Source of the DNA: an uncultured Acetobacteraceae bacterium
GTDB taxonomy: Bacteria; Pseudomonadota; Alphaproteobacteria; Acetobacterales; Acetobacteraceae
Assembly: GCA_943912335.1 (NCBI GenBank)
Contig: CALTUD010000007.1
Span: 1-64,000 of the forward strand
Direction: 5' to 3'
Length of the DNA: 64,000 bases
Part shown: piece by piece, positions 1 through 8,072 of the stretch
Layout of the letters: the number at the start of each line of letters is the position of its first letter
How positions within the stretch are numbered: position 1 is the first letter of the stretch
Position numbers and translations under genes: made by a program
Notes under the pieces: model-generated
Told to the model about the DNA's origin: nothing
Database searches by the model: none
Seen by the model: the letters and a program-made list of their open reading frames with translations, nothing else

Positions 1-120
1 CCGCCCAAGCGGATCAACGGCATCCTCGACGAAGAGTCTTACGACCGCTACAACAACTATCTCGACATCTACAAGGCCGAACTCGCGGCAACCACAGTTG
101 CCGGACACGGGAAGTCATAG
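1..120 (+). CDS. 3' end of a YezG/DUF600-type immunity protein gene (cut by window edge)
   Basis: Only the last 39 codons and the stop lie in the window. Of the first 34 residues, 33 match the C-terminus of the complete gene at 556-990 (one E/Q change); the final few residues differ. The DNA is also nearly identical to 880-975. This is therefore a second copy of the same immunity gene, in the same orientation, upstream of a toxin module. Repeated toxin-module/immunity units are typical of orphan cassettes behind polymorphic toxin genes (CdiA or Rhs type). The identity to the downstream copy is seen; the immunity role is inferred from family resemblance and gene order. Confidence 0.7.
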   Translation, partial: PPKRINGILDEESYDRYNNYLDIYKAELAATTVAGHGKS

Positions 121-158
121 TGCTTTAGCTATACAGCAACATACGATACCATCCTGGA

Positions 159-547
159 TTGGGGTTGCACATCGGCCGATCACTCCACGCGAATGAAATC
201 CGCCGGGTACAACGAGGCCTTACAGCCAAGATTGGCAAGGAAGGCAAACCGGGCGATGTGGGCTTCCATCTGCTCGCGGACTTGCTCAACGGCACAACCA
301 ACCCTCTGAACGTCGTGCCCGGAAACGGCAAACTCATCGGCGATGGCCTCGCGAACCTGAACCAGGGCGCCTATGCCAGACTGGAGCGGAGGATCAGGAA
401 AATGGCGTCCTCATCGGCAACCCCCGTGGAAATCAGGATCACACCCCAATACACTGCCGGTAACCTCAGCAGACGGCCAGATAGTATTTTCGTCGAGTTG
501 TACGTCGAAGGCAAAACGTCGGCTCAACATTTTTCAAGAATAAGTAG
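159..547 (+). pseudogene. Headless C-terminal nuclease toxin module (DNA/RNA non-specific endonuclease type), frameshifted
   Basis: The reading frame shows the pattern of the C-terminal non-specific endonuclease domain of secreted polymorphic toxins: a GDVGFHLLAD active-site-like segment, then NVVPGNGK, LNQGAYARLE, then a basic ITPQY stretch and RPDSIFVELYVEGK. No ATG begins it; the only early start is a TTG at 159, and no N-terminal secretion region is present. Near 530-535 the frame passes through a run of five T. One extra T would give the ending HFFKNK and a TAG at 545-547, 8 bases before the immunity gene; as written the frame runs on to 677 into the neighbour. It is thus either a decayed orphan module or a sequencing slip in the T run. 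Base composition here is less GC-rich than the rest of the window, which fits transfer. Confidence 0.65.
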
Positions 548-555
548 GACGCCAC

Positions 556-990
556 ATGAATATGGCTCAGTTGGAAAAACAGAAACAGGTCGTCATCAAT
601 ATCGCTCAGCTTGTTACAGAAAGCTGGCGCCGTATCGTGGTAAGCCACGAAGTGGACGACAGGCCGGAAACGACTGAACAGAGCACTATGGCTGTTTATG
701 TGACAGGCGCACTGGACGATCTTGAATTACGAAGTCTAGATCGAAATGGCTCCACATCCTTAGAGGATGATTTCTTTTCTCTCAACAAAATCATGGTAGA
801 CGCTTCAGGTCGAACATGGTCGTCCTGCGAACTGATCATCGATGCCAGCGGACACTACAATTTCAGCTTCTCCTACGACCCGCCCAAGCGGATCAACGGC
901 ATCCTCGATGAACAGTCCTACGACCGCTACAACAACTATCTCGACATCTACAAGGCCGAACTCGCGGCAACAACGGTCGCCAGAAGCTAG
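556..990 (+). CDS. YezG/DUF600-like immunity protein
   Basis: A 144-residue cytoplasmic protein without a signal peptide. Its second half (W-SSCELIIDASG, then FSFSYDPP, RYNNYLDIYKAEL) resembles the YezG/DUF600 immunity family, which neutralises the nuclease toxin encoded next to it. AGTAGGA sits 5-8 bases before the ATG at 556; a second ATG lies at 562. It directly follows the nuclease module and is a near-duplicate of the gene whose tail is at 1-120. The segment 700-800 is AT-richer than the surrounding chromosome, a sign of recent acquisition. With its toxin partner broken it may now act only as protection against sibling toxins, which is inference. Confidence 0.7.
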   Translation: MNMAQLEKQKQVVINIAQLVTESWRRIVVSHEVDDRPETTEQSTMAVYVTGALDDLELRSLDRNGSTSLEDDFFSLNKIMVDASGRTWSSCELIIDASGHYNFSFSYDPPKRINGILDEQSYDRYNNYLDIYKAELAATTVARS

Positions 991-1525
991 CAGTTCGTAG
1001 CGCCGCGCCTCACAACGCTTCAACGCAAACCGAAGCGCATAAGGGTCGACAGCGCGACATGCCGTTGGCCTTCGCTGGTTCAGAACGAAGAGCCGGTTCT
1101 CTGGACGCACTTCGGAATCAGACTTCCGTCTGCCCCGTCATGTCAGAGCCTGCACGCAGAATTCGGCGCGGGCCTGATGGACCTTGCTTCGACACGGCCT
1201 GGCAAATCCCAAAGGAAACAAGATAGGTATCGGAGCGCACACGATTCGGCTGCCGAATGGTGTCGCGACAACCACCTCGCCGAGGCCCCCTCCCCTCCTG
1301 ATCGGCAAACGATGGTCATCCCGGCTGCGATCACCTGGTCGCCGGGGCGATCCGCCAGATTGCTTCCGATATCGGGACTTTTCCGACACCGCCTATGTCC
1401 TCTCCCATCTTGCCTGATGCCCGCATTCACAGATTGACTTATGTTGTGACCGGCAACAAATTGACGTCAGCTCATCGGCCAACGGAACGTCGATAACGAC
1501 GCCGGCCGCAACGGGGGAGAAAACG
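991..1525. other. Gene-free stretch with one weak inverted repeat
   Basis: No reading frame here looks like a protein: the short open frames are rich in Arg, Pro and Ser and resemble no family I know. The only structure noticed is an imperfect inverted repeat at 1439-1461, TTATGTTG-N7-CAACAAAT, 64 bases before the epimerase start. It resembles the two candidate ROK sites at 7995 and 10183 only loosely, with a spacer of 7 rather than 9. Confidence 0.5.
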
Positions 1526-2407
1526 ATGAAATTCGGCACGCTGTTCTCGTATTGGAACACCGAATGGGACTGCGATGCCGCGGGCTATGCCCGCCTCATC
1601 GAAAAAGTGGCGGCAATCGGCTTCGACCTGCTCGAAATCAGCGCGGATCACGTCTACCGCATGTCGGAGGCGGATCTCGCCCTGTTGCGCGAAGCCAGCT
1701 CGACACATCGCATCGGATTCACCATCAACAGCGGACCGGCCAAGGAATTCGATCTGGCGTCGACGGATGCCGTGACACGACAGAACGGCATCGCGTATTT
1801 CGAGACCATCTTGCAGAAGATGGCGATCCTGGAAGCCAATAGCCTTGCAGGCGCCATCTACTCCTACTGGCCGGCCGATTTCGTGTCGACCGACAAGAGC
1901 GGTGCGTGGGACCGGAGCATCGAGGCGCTCAGGATCGTGGCGAAGACGGCCGAACGCCTCGGCATCACGATCTCGCTAGAGGTGCTGAACCGCAACGAGA
2001 CCTATATTCTCACGACATCTGCCGAAGCCGTCGAATATTGCAGACGCATCGACAGTCCGTCGATGAAGATCCTTCTCGACACCTACCACATGAACATCGA
2101 GGAGGATGACCTCCTCGGCGCCATCCGCACCGCCGGCCCTCTGCTGGGCCATTTCCATGTCGGCGAGAACAATCGCAAGCTTCCGGGCATGAACAACAGC
2201 ATCGACTGGAAGACGGTGGCGAGCGGTCTGCGGGAGATCGGCTATGACGGCAACGTGGTGATGGAACCGTTCCTGCTCGCCGGCGGCGCCGTCGGCCGTT
2301 CGATCCGCGTCTGGCGAGATCTCAGCGACGGGGCGGACACAGCGCGGATGGACCAGCACATCGCCCGCTCGCTCCAGTTCCTCCGGACGACGTTCGCCGC
2401 TGCATGA
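1526..2407 (+). CDS. D-psicose/D-tagatose 3-epimerase family ketose epimerase
   Basis: A 293-residue TIM-barrel enzyme of the usual length for D-tagatose/D-psicose 3-epimerases, which interconvert ketohexoses (and ketopentoses) at C3 using a divalent metal. The metal ligands are visible as E152 (LEVLNRNE), D185 (LLDTYHMNIEE), H211 (GHFHVGENNR) and E247 (VVMEPF); E158, H188 and R217 are the expected substrate contacts. GGGGGAG precedes the ATG by a few bases. It lies head to head or convergent with a sugar importer, a tagatose-kinase-like kinase and two dehydrogenases, so it probably feeds a rare ketose into that pathway. The exact sugar cannot be read from sequence. Confidence 0.9.
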   Translation: MKFGTLFSYWNTEWDCDAAGYARLIEKVAAIGFDLLEISADHVYRMSEADLALLREASSTHRIGFTINSGPAKEFDLASTDAVTRQNGIAYFETILQKMAILEANSLAGAIYSYWPADFVSTDKSGAWDRSIEALRIVAKTAERLGITISLEVLNRNETYILTTSAEAVEYCRRIDSPSMKILLDTYHMNIEEDDLLGAIRTAGPLLGHFHVGENNRKLPGMNNSIDWKTVASGLREIGYDGNVVMEPFLLAGGAVGRSIRVWRDLSDGADTARMDQHIARSLQFLRTTFAAA

Positions 2408-2547
2408 AGGATATCGGCCGGGAGCTATTACTCCCGGCCGAATGCGACTCTCCTTGTCTGGTCAGGCAGAGTCCCGCCTTCTCGGCAGAGTATGCCTGTG
2501 CCGCCCGTCCGGATACGTGCGGAGCCGACCGCCCGGAACCTGAAAGG

Positions 2548-2610
2548 AAAAAGTCGTTTTGCTTCTTCCTTAGAAGAAGCAGACTTTTGGCGCGTTCATT
2601 CAGAACGCGC
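2548..2610. terminator. Two hairpins between convergent genes; degenerate copy of the multi-hairpin repeat
   Basis: The first hairpin has arms GCTTCTTC (2561-2568) and GAAGAAGC (2573-2580), extended by AAAAGTC and GACTTTT on the outside. The second has arms GCGCGTTC (2590-2597) and GAACGCGC (2603-2610). The first matches one end of the 116-bp repeat found at 23461, 24524, 30786 and 53830. It sits between the converging epimerase and SDR genes, so a bidirectional terminator is the simplest role. Confidence 0.6.
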
Positions 2611-2660
2611 AAAGCCCTCGAGCCTTCTGGTCGGCACGACCGGGAGGAAAGCGACGTTTC

Positions 2661-3419
2661 TCAGCGGATGGTGTAGCCGCCGTCGATCGGCAGATTGACC
2701 CCGTTGATCATCGCCGCCGCGCCGCTGGCGAGAAACACTGTCGCCAGCGCCACCTCCTCCGGCTCCGCAAACCGGCGCGTGGGGATCTCCGCACGGGCAC
2801 GCTCGCCCTTCTTGCCGCTCCAGCCGACCAGCGACATCGGCGAATTGACCACGGTGGGCGAAACGCAGTTCACCGTGATTCCCCGCGGCCCCCATTCGAT
2901 CGCCATGCATCGTGCCATGCCGAGCAGCCCGGTCTTGCTGGCGCAGTAGGCGACATGCTGATCGAGTCCCACCACGGCCGCCTGACTGGCCATGAAAACG
3001 ACCCGGCCATAGCCTTTCGCCAGCATGTGGGGCGCCACCGCACGCGTCATGCGATACTGCGCGTTCAGATTGATCTCGACCACACGGCTCCATTCCGCGT
3101 CGGGTACGGCCTCGGCCGGCCCGACATGGCCGATGGCGGCATTGTTCACCAGAACGTCGATCCGGCCCGTCACAGCGACGATCTCCGCGACCACACGGGC
3201 GACATCGCCTTCCGAGGTGATGTCCGCGATGAAGCTCCGCGCGCCGGCATGCCGGGCCGCGACGTCGTGCACCGATGCCTCGCGATCGACCAGCATCACC
3301 TGCGCACCGCGCCCGGCGAACGCGGCGACCAGACACTGCCCGATCCCGCCACCCGCACCCGTGACGATCACGGTCTGGCCACGCAGGTCGAAGGCATTGT
3401 CGAAGGTGAGACCATTCAT
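2661..3419 (-). CDS. SDR family NAD(P)-dependent oxidoreductase
   Basis: A 252-residue classical short-chain dehydrogenase. The cofactor loop TGAGGGIG is at 20-27, NNAA begins at 92, and the catalytic triad is S145, Y158 and K162 (YCASK). Asp at 45-46 (LVDRE) at the end of the second strand favours NAD over NADP. Its ATG overlaps the stop of the upstream kinase gene (ATGA), so it is the last gene of the importer-kinase operon. It probably oxidises a polyol or reduces a ketose of the same pathway; which one is not visible. Confidence 0.85.
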   Translation of the reverse strand: MNGLTFDNAFDLRGQTVIVTGAGGGIGQCLVAAFAGRGAQVMLVDREASVHDVAARHAGARSFIADITSEGDVARVVAEIVAVTGRIDVLVNNAAIGHVGPAEAVPDAEWSRVVEINLNAQYRMTRAVAPHMLAKGYGRVVFMASQAAVVGLDQHVAYCASKTGLLGMARCMAIEWGPRGITVNCVSPTVVNSPMSLVGWSGKKGERARAEIPTRRFAEPEEVALATVFLASGAAAMINGVNLPIDGGYTIR

Positions 3420-4411
3420 GACGCATCTCCGGGCGCTCGTGTGTCAGACAGCGTCATGCCGCGGATCAGCGCGTCGAGCGCGGCGAAATCCGCCGTCCCC
3501 TCCATCGGGCCGCGCCGCGTGACCGCGATTGCACCGCTGGCGGCAGCATATCGCAAGCAGGTTTCCACGTCCTTCTTCCGCAGCCAGCAGGCGACGAAGG
3601 TGGCGCCGAAACAATCGCCGGCGCCGGTCGGGTCGATCTCGGTGACGGGAAAGGCCGGCACGGTCATGCTGCCGGCACGGTCGTGATAGGCGGCGCCGTC
3701 GGCGCCCCGCTTGATGACGATGGCATCGACGCCGAGATCCAGCACTTCGGCGATCGCCGCCGCGTCGTCGTCCGCCTCGGTCAGCAGAGTCAGTTCGGAG
3801 CCGCTGGGCAGAAACAGATCGCACTGCCGCAGCATGGTTCGCAGCGCCTCCTCCATGCCGGGAAGTTTCAGCATCTCCTTGCGCACGTTGGGATCGAAGG
3901 ACACGGTTCCGCCCCGCGCCTTGACGGTCGCGATCGCCGCCTGCGCCGCATCCACCAGGGCGGGAGAGAAGAGCGACGACCCCATCACGTGCAGATGCGC
4001 GGCGCGCGCGAGCAGTGAGTCCGCCGCCGGCGTGATCCGGGTCAGACCGGCGGCGCTGTGCCGGATGTTGAAAACGAAATCGCGCTCTCCGGTCTCACGA
4101 TACCGGACGAACGCGCTGCCGGTGGCCTGCCCGGGCTCCACGGCGATGGCGGACACGTCGACGCCGTCCGAACACAGTCGTTCGACGTTGAGCGCACCGA
4201 AATCGTCGTCGCCGACGGCGGAAACGAGGCCGCACGGATGGCCGAGTTTCGCGACCTGGTCGATGAAGATCGCCGGCGCTCCGCTGGGATACGGTCCTGA
4301 CAGCGGCTGGGCGGCGCGAAAGCCGTCGCCTTTCGTTTCGGCAAGGATCTCCACGACGATCTCGCCCATCGCCACCACGAGCCCCTCGGGCGGGTTTCGC
4401 TTTGCTAGCAT
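3416..4411 (-). CDS. PfkB family carbohydrate kinase, tagatose-kinase-like
   Basis: 331 residues. The PfkB signature 2 is DPTGAGDCFGA at 260-270 with the catalytic base D266. The N-terminal region (GEIVVEIL, then LSGPYPSGAPAIFIDQVAKLG) and the segment DFVFNIRHSA resemble the rhizobial D-tagatose kinases more than ribokinase or fructokinase. The frame stays open upstream to 4558, but that part is Arg/Ser-rich and unlike the family; the ATG at 4411 follows a GATGAGAG stretch and fits the family N-terminus. It overlaps the SDR start by 4 bases and follows the binding-protein gene by 70 bases. Together with the 3-epimerase this suggests D-tagatose or D-psicose as an intermediate. Confidence 0.85.
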   Translation of the reverse strand: MLAKRNPPEGLVVAMGEIVVEILAETKGDGFRAAQPLSGPYPSGAPAIFIDQVAKLGHPCGLVSAVGDDDFGALNVERLCSDGVDVSAIAVEPGQATGSAFVRYRETGERDFVFNIRHSAAGLTRITPAADSLLARAAHLHVMGSSLFSPALVDAAQAAIATVKARGGTVSFDPNVRKEMLKLPGMEEALRTMLRQCDLFLPSGSELTLLTEADDDAAAIAEVLDLGVDAIVIKRGADGAAYHDRAGSMTVPAFPVTEIDPTGAGDCFGATFVACWLRKKDVETCLRYAAASGAIAVTRRGPMEGTADFAALDALIRGMTLSDTRAPGDAS

Positions 4412-4481
4412 ATGGCTCTCATCTCGGCCGGACCGGCAACGCCGGGCGAAGGCCGCCCGGCGTTCCGCTTCGAAAGCTGGC

Positions 4482-5468
4482 TTACTTGCCCAGGAACTGC
4501 TGGACGTTGGCTTTCGTGACGTAGGTCCAGGGCACGTTGTAGAGCTTGCCCTGGCCATCGTCCCACTTCATCGACGGGTAGGTGGTCCAGCAGGTCGAAA
4601 GCGGCTTGTAGCTGTCGCCGATGACATGGCGCAGCGCCAGATCGACCGCTCCCTGCGCCTGCGTGAAGGCATCCTGCCTGATCGACAGCACCATGTAGCC
4701 CTTGCTGACGGCCACCATCGCGTCATGCACGCCGTCGATGCCGGCCGTGGGCACGGTGGTCGGGTCGATGCCCTGCGACCGCATCGCGGCGATGGCGCCC
4801 AGCGCCATCTCGTCGTTCTCGCCGATCACGCCGTTGATCTGGCCGGGATGCGCCGTCAGCCAGTTCTGCATCAGGTTGAGCGCTTCGGCGCGCGACCAGT
4901 TGGCGGTGTTCTTCTCGAGCAGATGAATGCCCGGCGCCGCCGCCAGGGCCTTCTGATTGCCTTCGTAGCGCTGGATCGAACCGAGCTGACCGACCGGCCC
5001 CTGCAGGATCACCACGTTGCCCTTGCCGCCCAGCTTGTCGATCACGGCCTTGGCTTCGTCCTCGCCGGCCTTGACGTCGTCGGAACCGATATAGGCGGTC
5101 TCGTTGCCGGCCTTCACCGGGCCGTTCGAGCCGATCACCGGAATGCCGGCCTTCTCGGCACGGGCCACCAGACCGCCGCCGGCATTGGAGTCGATCGGGT
5201 CGAAGATGATGGCGTCGAAGTGCTGCGCAATCATCTCGTCGAACTGACGATCCTGCGTCAGTTGATCGTAGTTGCCGTCGAACACGGTGAGGGTAGCCGT
5301 CCCGTCCTTGATCGCGGGATGCTTCTTCGCTTCGTTGACCCAGCTCTGGGCGAACTCGCCCTTCAGCCCATACATCGCCACGCCGATGCGATACGTCTTG
5401 GCGTCCGCCGCCGAGGTGGCGGCGCCGAGGGCCATCAGCGCGACGCAGCCGAGCAGAAACGTCTTCAT
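4482..5468 (-). CDS. Sugar ABC transporter periplasmic substrate-binding protein (RbsB type)
   Basis: A 328-residue secreted protein with an N-terminal signal (MKTFLLGCVALMAL, then cleavage near ADA). It has the peripla_BP_4 fold pattern: FDGNYDQLTQDRQFDEMI, FDAIIFDPIDSNAG, IPVIGSNGPV, GVIGENDEMALGAIAAM and PTAGIDG. It delivers a sugar or polyol to the permease and ATPase encoded immediately upstream in the same transcript. GGGAGAA precedes the chosen ATG; an in-frame start 36 bases upstream has no comparable site. The longer gap after this gene, and its place between permease and kinase, are common in pentose and hexose importers. Confidence 0.92.
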   Translation of the reverse strand: MKTFLLGCVALMALGAATSAADAKTYRIGVAMYGLKGEFAQSWVNEAKKHPAIKDGTATLTVFDGNYDQLTQDRQFDEMIAQHFDAIIFDPIDSNAGGGLVARAEKAGIPVIGSNGPVKAGNETAYIGSDDVKAGEDEAKAVIDKLGGKGNVVILQGPVGQLGSIQRYEGNQKALAAAPGIHLLEKNTANWSRAEALNLMQNWLTAHPGQINGVIGENDEMALGAIAAMRSQGIDPTTVPTAGIDGVHDAMVAVSKGYMVLSIRQDAFTQAQGAVDLALRHVIGDSYKPLSTCWTTYPSMKWDDGQGKLYNVPWTYVTKANVQQFLGK

Positions 5469-5500
5469 TGTGTTTTCTCCCTTGTTTCTTGTTGGTGTTT

Positions 5501-6490
5501 TCAACGTTGTTCGCGCCGTGCGTTGGCGTCGAACAGCACAGCACCGACGATGATCACGCCTTTGATGATGTGCTGGTAGAAGGACGAGATCCCCATCAGA
5601 TCGAGACCGTTGTTGATCACGCCGATGATCAGCGCGCCGAGAAGCGAGCCGATCATGGTTCCGACGCCGCCCGACAGGCTGGTGCCGCCGATCACGACCG
5701 CGGCGATCGCATCCAGCTCGTAGCCGATGCCGGCCTGCGGCAAGCCCGACGTCGTCCGCGCGGTCAGGATCATTCCGGCAAGTCCCGCCAGGACGCCGCT
5801 CAGCACGAAGGTGGAGAAGATCACCAGCTTGGTGTTGATGCCGCTGGTGACCGCGCTGCGAACGTTGCCGCCCACCGCGTAGACATAGCGTCCGAAGCGG
5901 GTCTTGCGCGTGATCACCACGGCCACGACGATGCAGGCGAAATAGATCCAGACCGGGATCGTGATCCCCAGGAAGCGTCCCTGCCCGAGTTCGACGAACC
6001 CGTCGGCAAGATCGGGGATCGGCATCCCGCCGCTATAGACCTCGGTGATGCCCCGCGCGGTGCTGAGCATGCCCAGGGTCGCGACGAAGGCGGGGACCCG
6101 GAGATAGGCCACCATGCCGCCATTGATGGCGCCCAGCAGCCCGCCCATTCCGAGACCGGCCAGAATGCCCACCCAGGGCGCGCAGGCATGCTCGCCGCTC
6201 ACCAGCCCGGCCGCGACGATGCCGCCGGCGGCGAGCACGGAACCCACGGAAAGATCGATCCCGCCCGCCAGCATGACGAAGGTCATGCCGGTCGCAAGCA
6301 ACCCGTTGATCGAGATCTGCAGGAAGATGTTCGAGATGTTCCGGACGGTCAGGAAATACTGGTTCATGAACGACAGCGCGACCACGATCACGACCAGCGC
6401 GAGGACGATCCCGTATTCCCGGGCGAGCTGCCGGAGATCGGGACGTCGGCGTACCGCCTGCAGGGCGGCGGGAGCGGTTTCAGGAGGCAT
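5501..6490 (-). CDS. Sugar ABC transporter permease (RbsC type)
   Basis: A 329-residue inner-membrane protein of BPD_transp_2 type, with about eight to ten hydrophobic segments from residue 30 onward. Family landmarks are LATGMTFVMLAGGIDLSVGS in the first third and AAVVIGGTSLSGGVGTM near the end, the latter next to the loop that contacts the ATPase. Its ATG at 6490 lies 11 bases inside the end of the ATPase gene, so the two are translationally coupled; GGAG lies just upstream. It forms the channel of the importer with the ATPase (6480-7955) and binding protein (4482-5468). Confidence 0.93.
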   Translation of the reverse strand: MPPETAPAALQAVRRRPDLRQLAREYGIVLALVVIVVALSFMNQYFLTVRNISNIFLQISINGLLATGMTFVMLAGGIDLSVGSVLAAGGIVAAGLVSGEHACAPWVGILAGLGMGGLLGAINGGMVAYLRVPAFVATLGMLSTARGITEVYSGGMPIPDLADGFVELGQGRFLGITIPVWIYFACIVVAVVITRKTRFGRYVYAVGGNVRSAVTSGINTKLVIFSTFVLSGVLAGLAGMILTARTTSGLPQAGIGYELDAIAAVVIGGTSLSGGVGTMIGSLLGALIIGVINNGLDLMGISSFYQHIIKGVIIVGAVLFDANARREQR

Positions 6491-7955
6491 GGTGGAGGAG
6501 GTTCTCATTGTTCGCCTCACGGGCGGGCATCTCGGCAACGGCGCGCCCGCGGTTGAACACGATGATCCGGTCGCTGATGTGCAGGATCTCTTCCAGATCC
6601 GACGACACCACGACCGCTGCGTTGTTGTCGGCGACGAAGGAGCGCAGCGTCGCGTAGATCTCCATCTTGGCGCCCTCGTCGACGCCACGCGTCGGCTCGT
6701 CGCACAGGAGCACGCGCGGCCCGGTGGAGAAGCAGCGCGACAGAACGACCTTCTGCTGGTTGCCGCCGGACAGCGCCGCCACGGCGAGGTCCGGACTGGC
6801 CGCCTTGACCTGGAACCGGCGCATCATCGCCGAGACCAGGGCGTTTTCCTTGCGCCGTGAAATGAAACCGGCGGTGCACAGGCCACGCAACGCGGCAAGG
6901 GAAGTGTTCTCCTTGACCGACCGCACGGTGACGAGCCCGGTCTCCTTGCGGTCCTCCGTCACCAGCGACATCCCGGCGCCGATCGATTCGCGCGGCCGCC
7001 CCGGCGTCAGGACGCGCCCGTCCACCCTCACCTGCCCGGCATCCGGCGTGGTCAGCCCATAGACGGCATTAAGAAATTCGGAACGCCCAGCGCCCACCAG
7101 ACCGTAGACGCCGACGATCTCCCCCGCCCGGGCCTCGAGGTCGATGCCACGGACCATCGGCTCCTGACGCAGGCCGCTGACCTGGAGCAAGGCGGGGCCG
7201 CTGGCCGGAACGCCCGCCTGCTCCGGCCGGTGACGCAGAACCTCGCGCCCGACGATATGCCGGATCAGTTCGCCGCGGTCGATGTTCGCGATCCGTCCCG
7301 TTTCGACGAAACGGCCGTCGCGAAACACGGTGAAGTTGTCCGCGATCTGGAAGATCTCGTTGAGGCGGTGCGAGACATAGACGATGCCGGTGCCGTTCGC
7401 CGCCAGCGCCCGGATCGCCTGGAACAGCGTCTCGGTCTCGGTCTCGCCGATCGCCGATGTCGGCTCGTCCATGATGACGATCGGACTTTCGTAGCTGATC
7501 GCCTTGGCGATCTCGACGAGCTGCATGCGGGCGACGCTCAGCGCGCGCATCGGCAGGCGGGCGTCTATGGCGAAGCCCAGCCGGTCGAACAACGCCTGCG
7601 CATCGCGCTCGGCGCGCCTGCGGTCGACGAACGGGCCGCGCATCCGCTCGCGCCCGAGCCACAGATTCTCCGCGACGGTCATCGCCGGGATCGGGCTCAG
7701 CTCCTGCGTGATGATCGAGATGCCGGCCGCGAGCGCCTGCGCCGGCGTGGCGAAGTTCACGGCCTCGCCCTTGACGGACAACGTCCCGCCGTCGCGACGC
7801 ACCAGCCCCATGACGATCTTGAGAAAGGTCGACTTGCCGGCACCGTTTCCGCCGCACAGCGCATGGATGGAGCCGGCCTCGAGCGCGAGACGCCCGTCGA
7901 CCAGCGCCGGGACGCCGTTATAGCTTTTCCGGATGCCCTCCGCGTGGAGAAGCAT
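6480..7955 (-). CDS. Sugar ABC transporter ATP-binding protein, two ATPase domains (RbsA type)
   Basis: 491 residues with two ABC domains, as usual for ribose-type importers. Domain 1 has GGNGAGKST at 35-43 and IVIMDEPTSAI; its signature motif is the degenerate LSVARMQ. Domain 2 has a degenerate Walker A (GLVGAGRSE), a good signature LSGGNQQK and VLLCDEPTRGVD. A strong GGGAGGAAAAAA site precedes the ATG at 7955. It is the first gene of the importer operon and carries a candidate ROK operator 40 bases upstream of its start. The degenerate Walker A of domain 2 is normal for this family. Confidence 0.94.
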   Translation of the reverse strand: MLLHAEGIRKSYNGVPALVDGRLALEAGSIHALCGGNGAGKSTFLKIVMGLVRRDGGTLSVKGEAVNFATPAQALAAGISIITQELSPIPAMTVAENLWLGRERMRGPFVDRRRAERDAQALFDRLGFAIDARLPMRALSVARMQLVEIAKAISYESPIVIMDEPTSAIGETETETLFQAIRALAANGTGIVYVSHRLNEIFQIADNFTVFRDGRFVETGRIANIDRGELIRHIVGREVLRHRPEQAGVPASGPALLQVSGLRQEPMVRGIDLEARAGEIVGVYGLVGAGRSEFLNAVYGLTTPDAGQVRVDGRVLTPGRPRESIGAGMSLVTEDRKETGLVTVRSVKENTSLAALRGLCTAGFISRRKENALVSAMMRRFQVKAASPDLAVAALSGGNQQKVVLSRCFSTGPRVLLCDEPTRGVDEGAKMEIYATLRSFVADNNAAVVVSSDLEEILHISDRIIVFNRGRAVAEMPAREANNENLLHHAS

Positions 7956-7994
7956 GGTTTTTTCCTCCCGAGCCGTTCTGCTCCGCTTCGCGGT

Positions 7995-8019
7995 ATTGTT
8001 TGTGCTCGATACCAACTAA
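7995..8019. promoter_or_regulatory. Candidate ROK operator upstream of the importer operon
   Basis: An inverted repeat ATTGTTTG-N9-CCAACTAA lies 40 bases upstream of the ATPase start. The same pattern (TTTGTTTG-N9-CAAACTAA) occurs at 10183-10207 before the ribitol dehydrogenase gene. Both read on the minus strand as TTAGTTxG-N9-CAAACAAA. The position and the neighbouring ROK regulator make it a likely repressor site; this is inference from two matches. Confidence 0.6.
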
Positions 8020-8072
8020 CTTAGCCGCGCGTTTCGCCGCTTGCAAGCGTTGTAGACGTGACAACGGAGAGT

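Noticed and set aside
1177..1437. Short open frames in the gap before the epimerase
   Set aside because: No ribosome-binding site and Arg/Pro/Ser-rich products typical of non-coding GC-rich DNA.
1439..1461. A third ROK operator in front of the epimerase
   Set aside because: TTATGTTG-N7-CAACAAAT has a different spacer and weaker half-sites than the two sites at 7995 and 10183; kept only as a note.
3711..5579. A 620-codon plus-strand open frame opposite the kinase and binding-protein genes
   Set aside because: No recognisable domain; shadow of two well-supported minus-strand genes.
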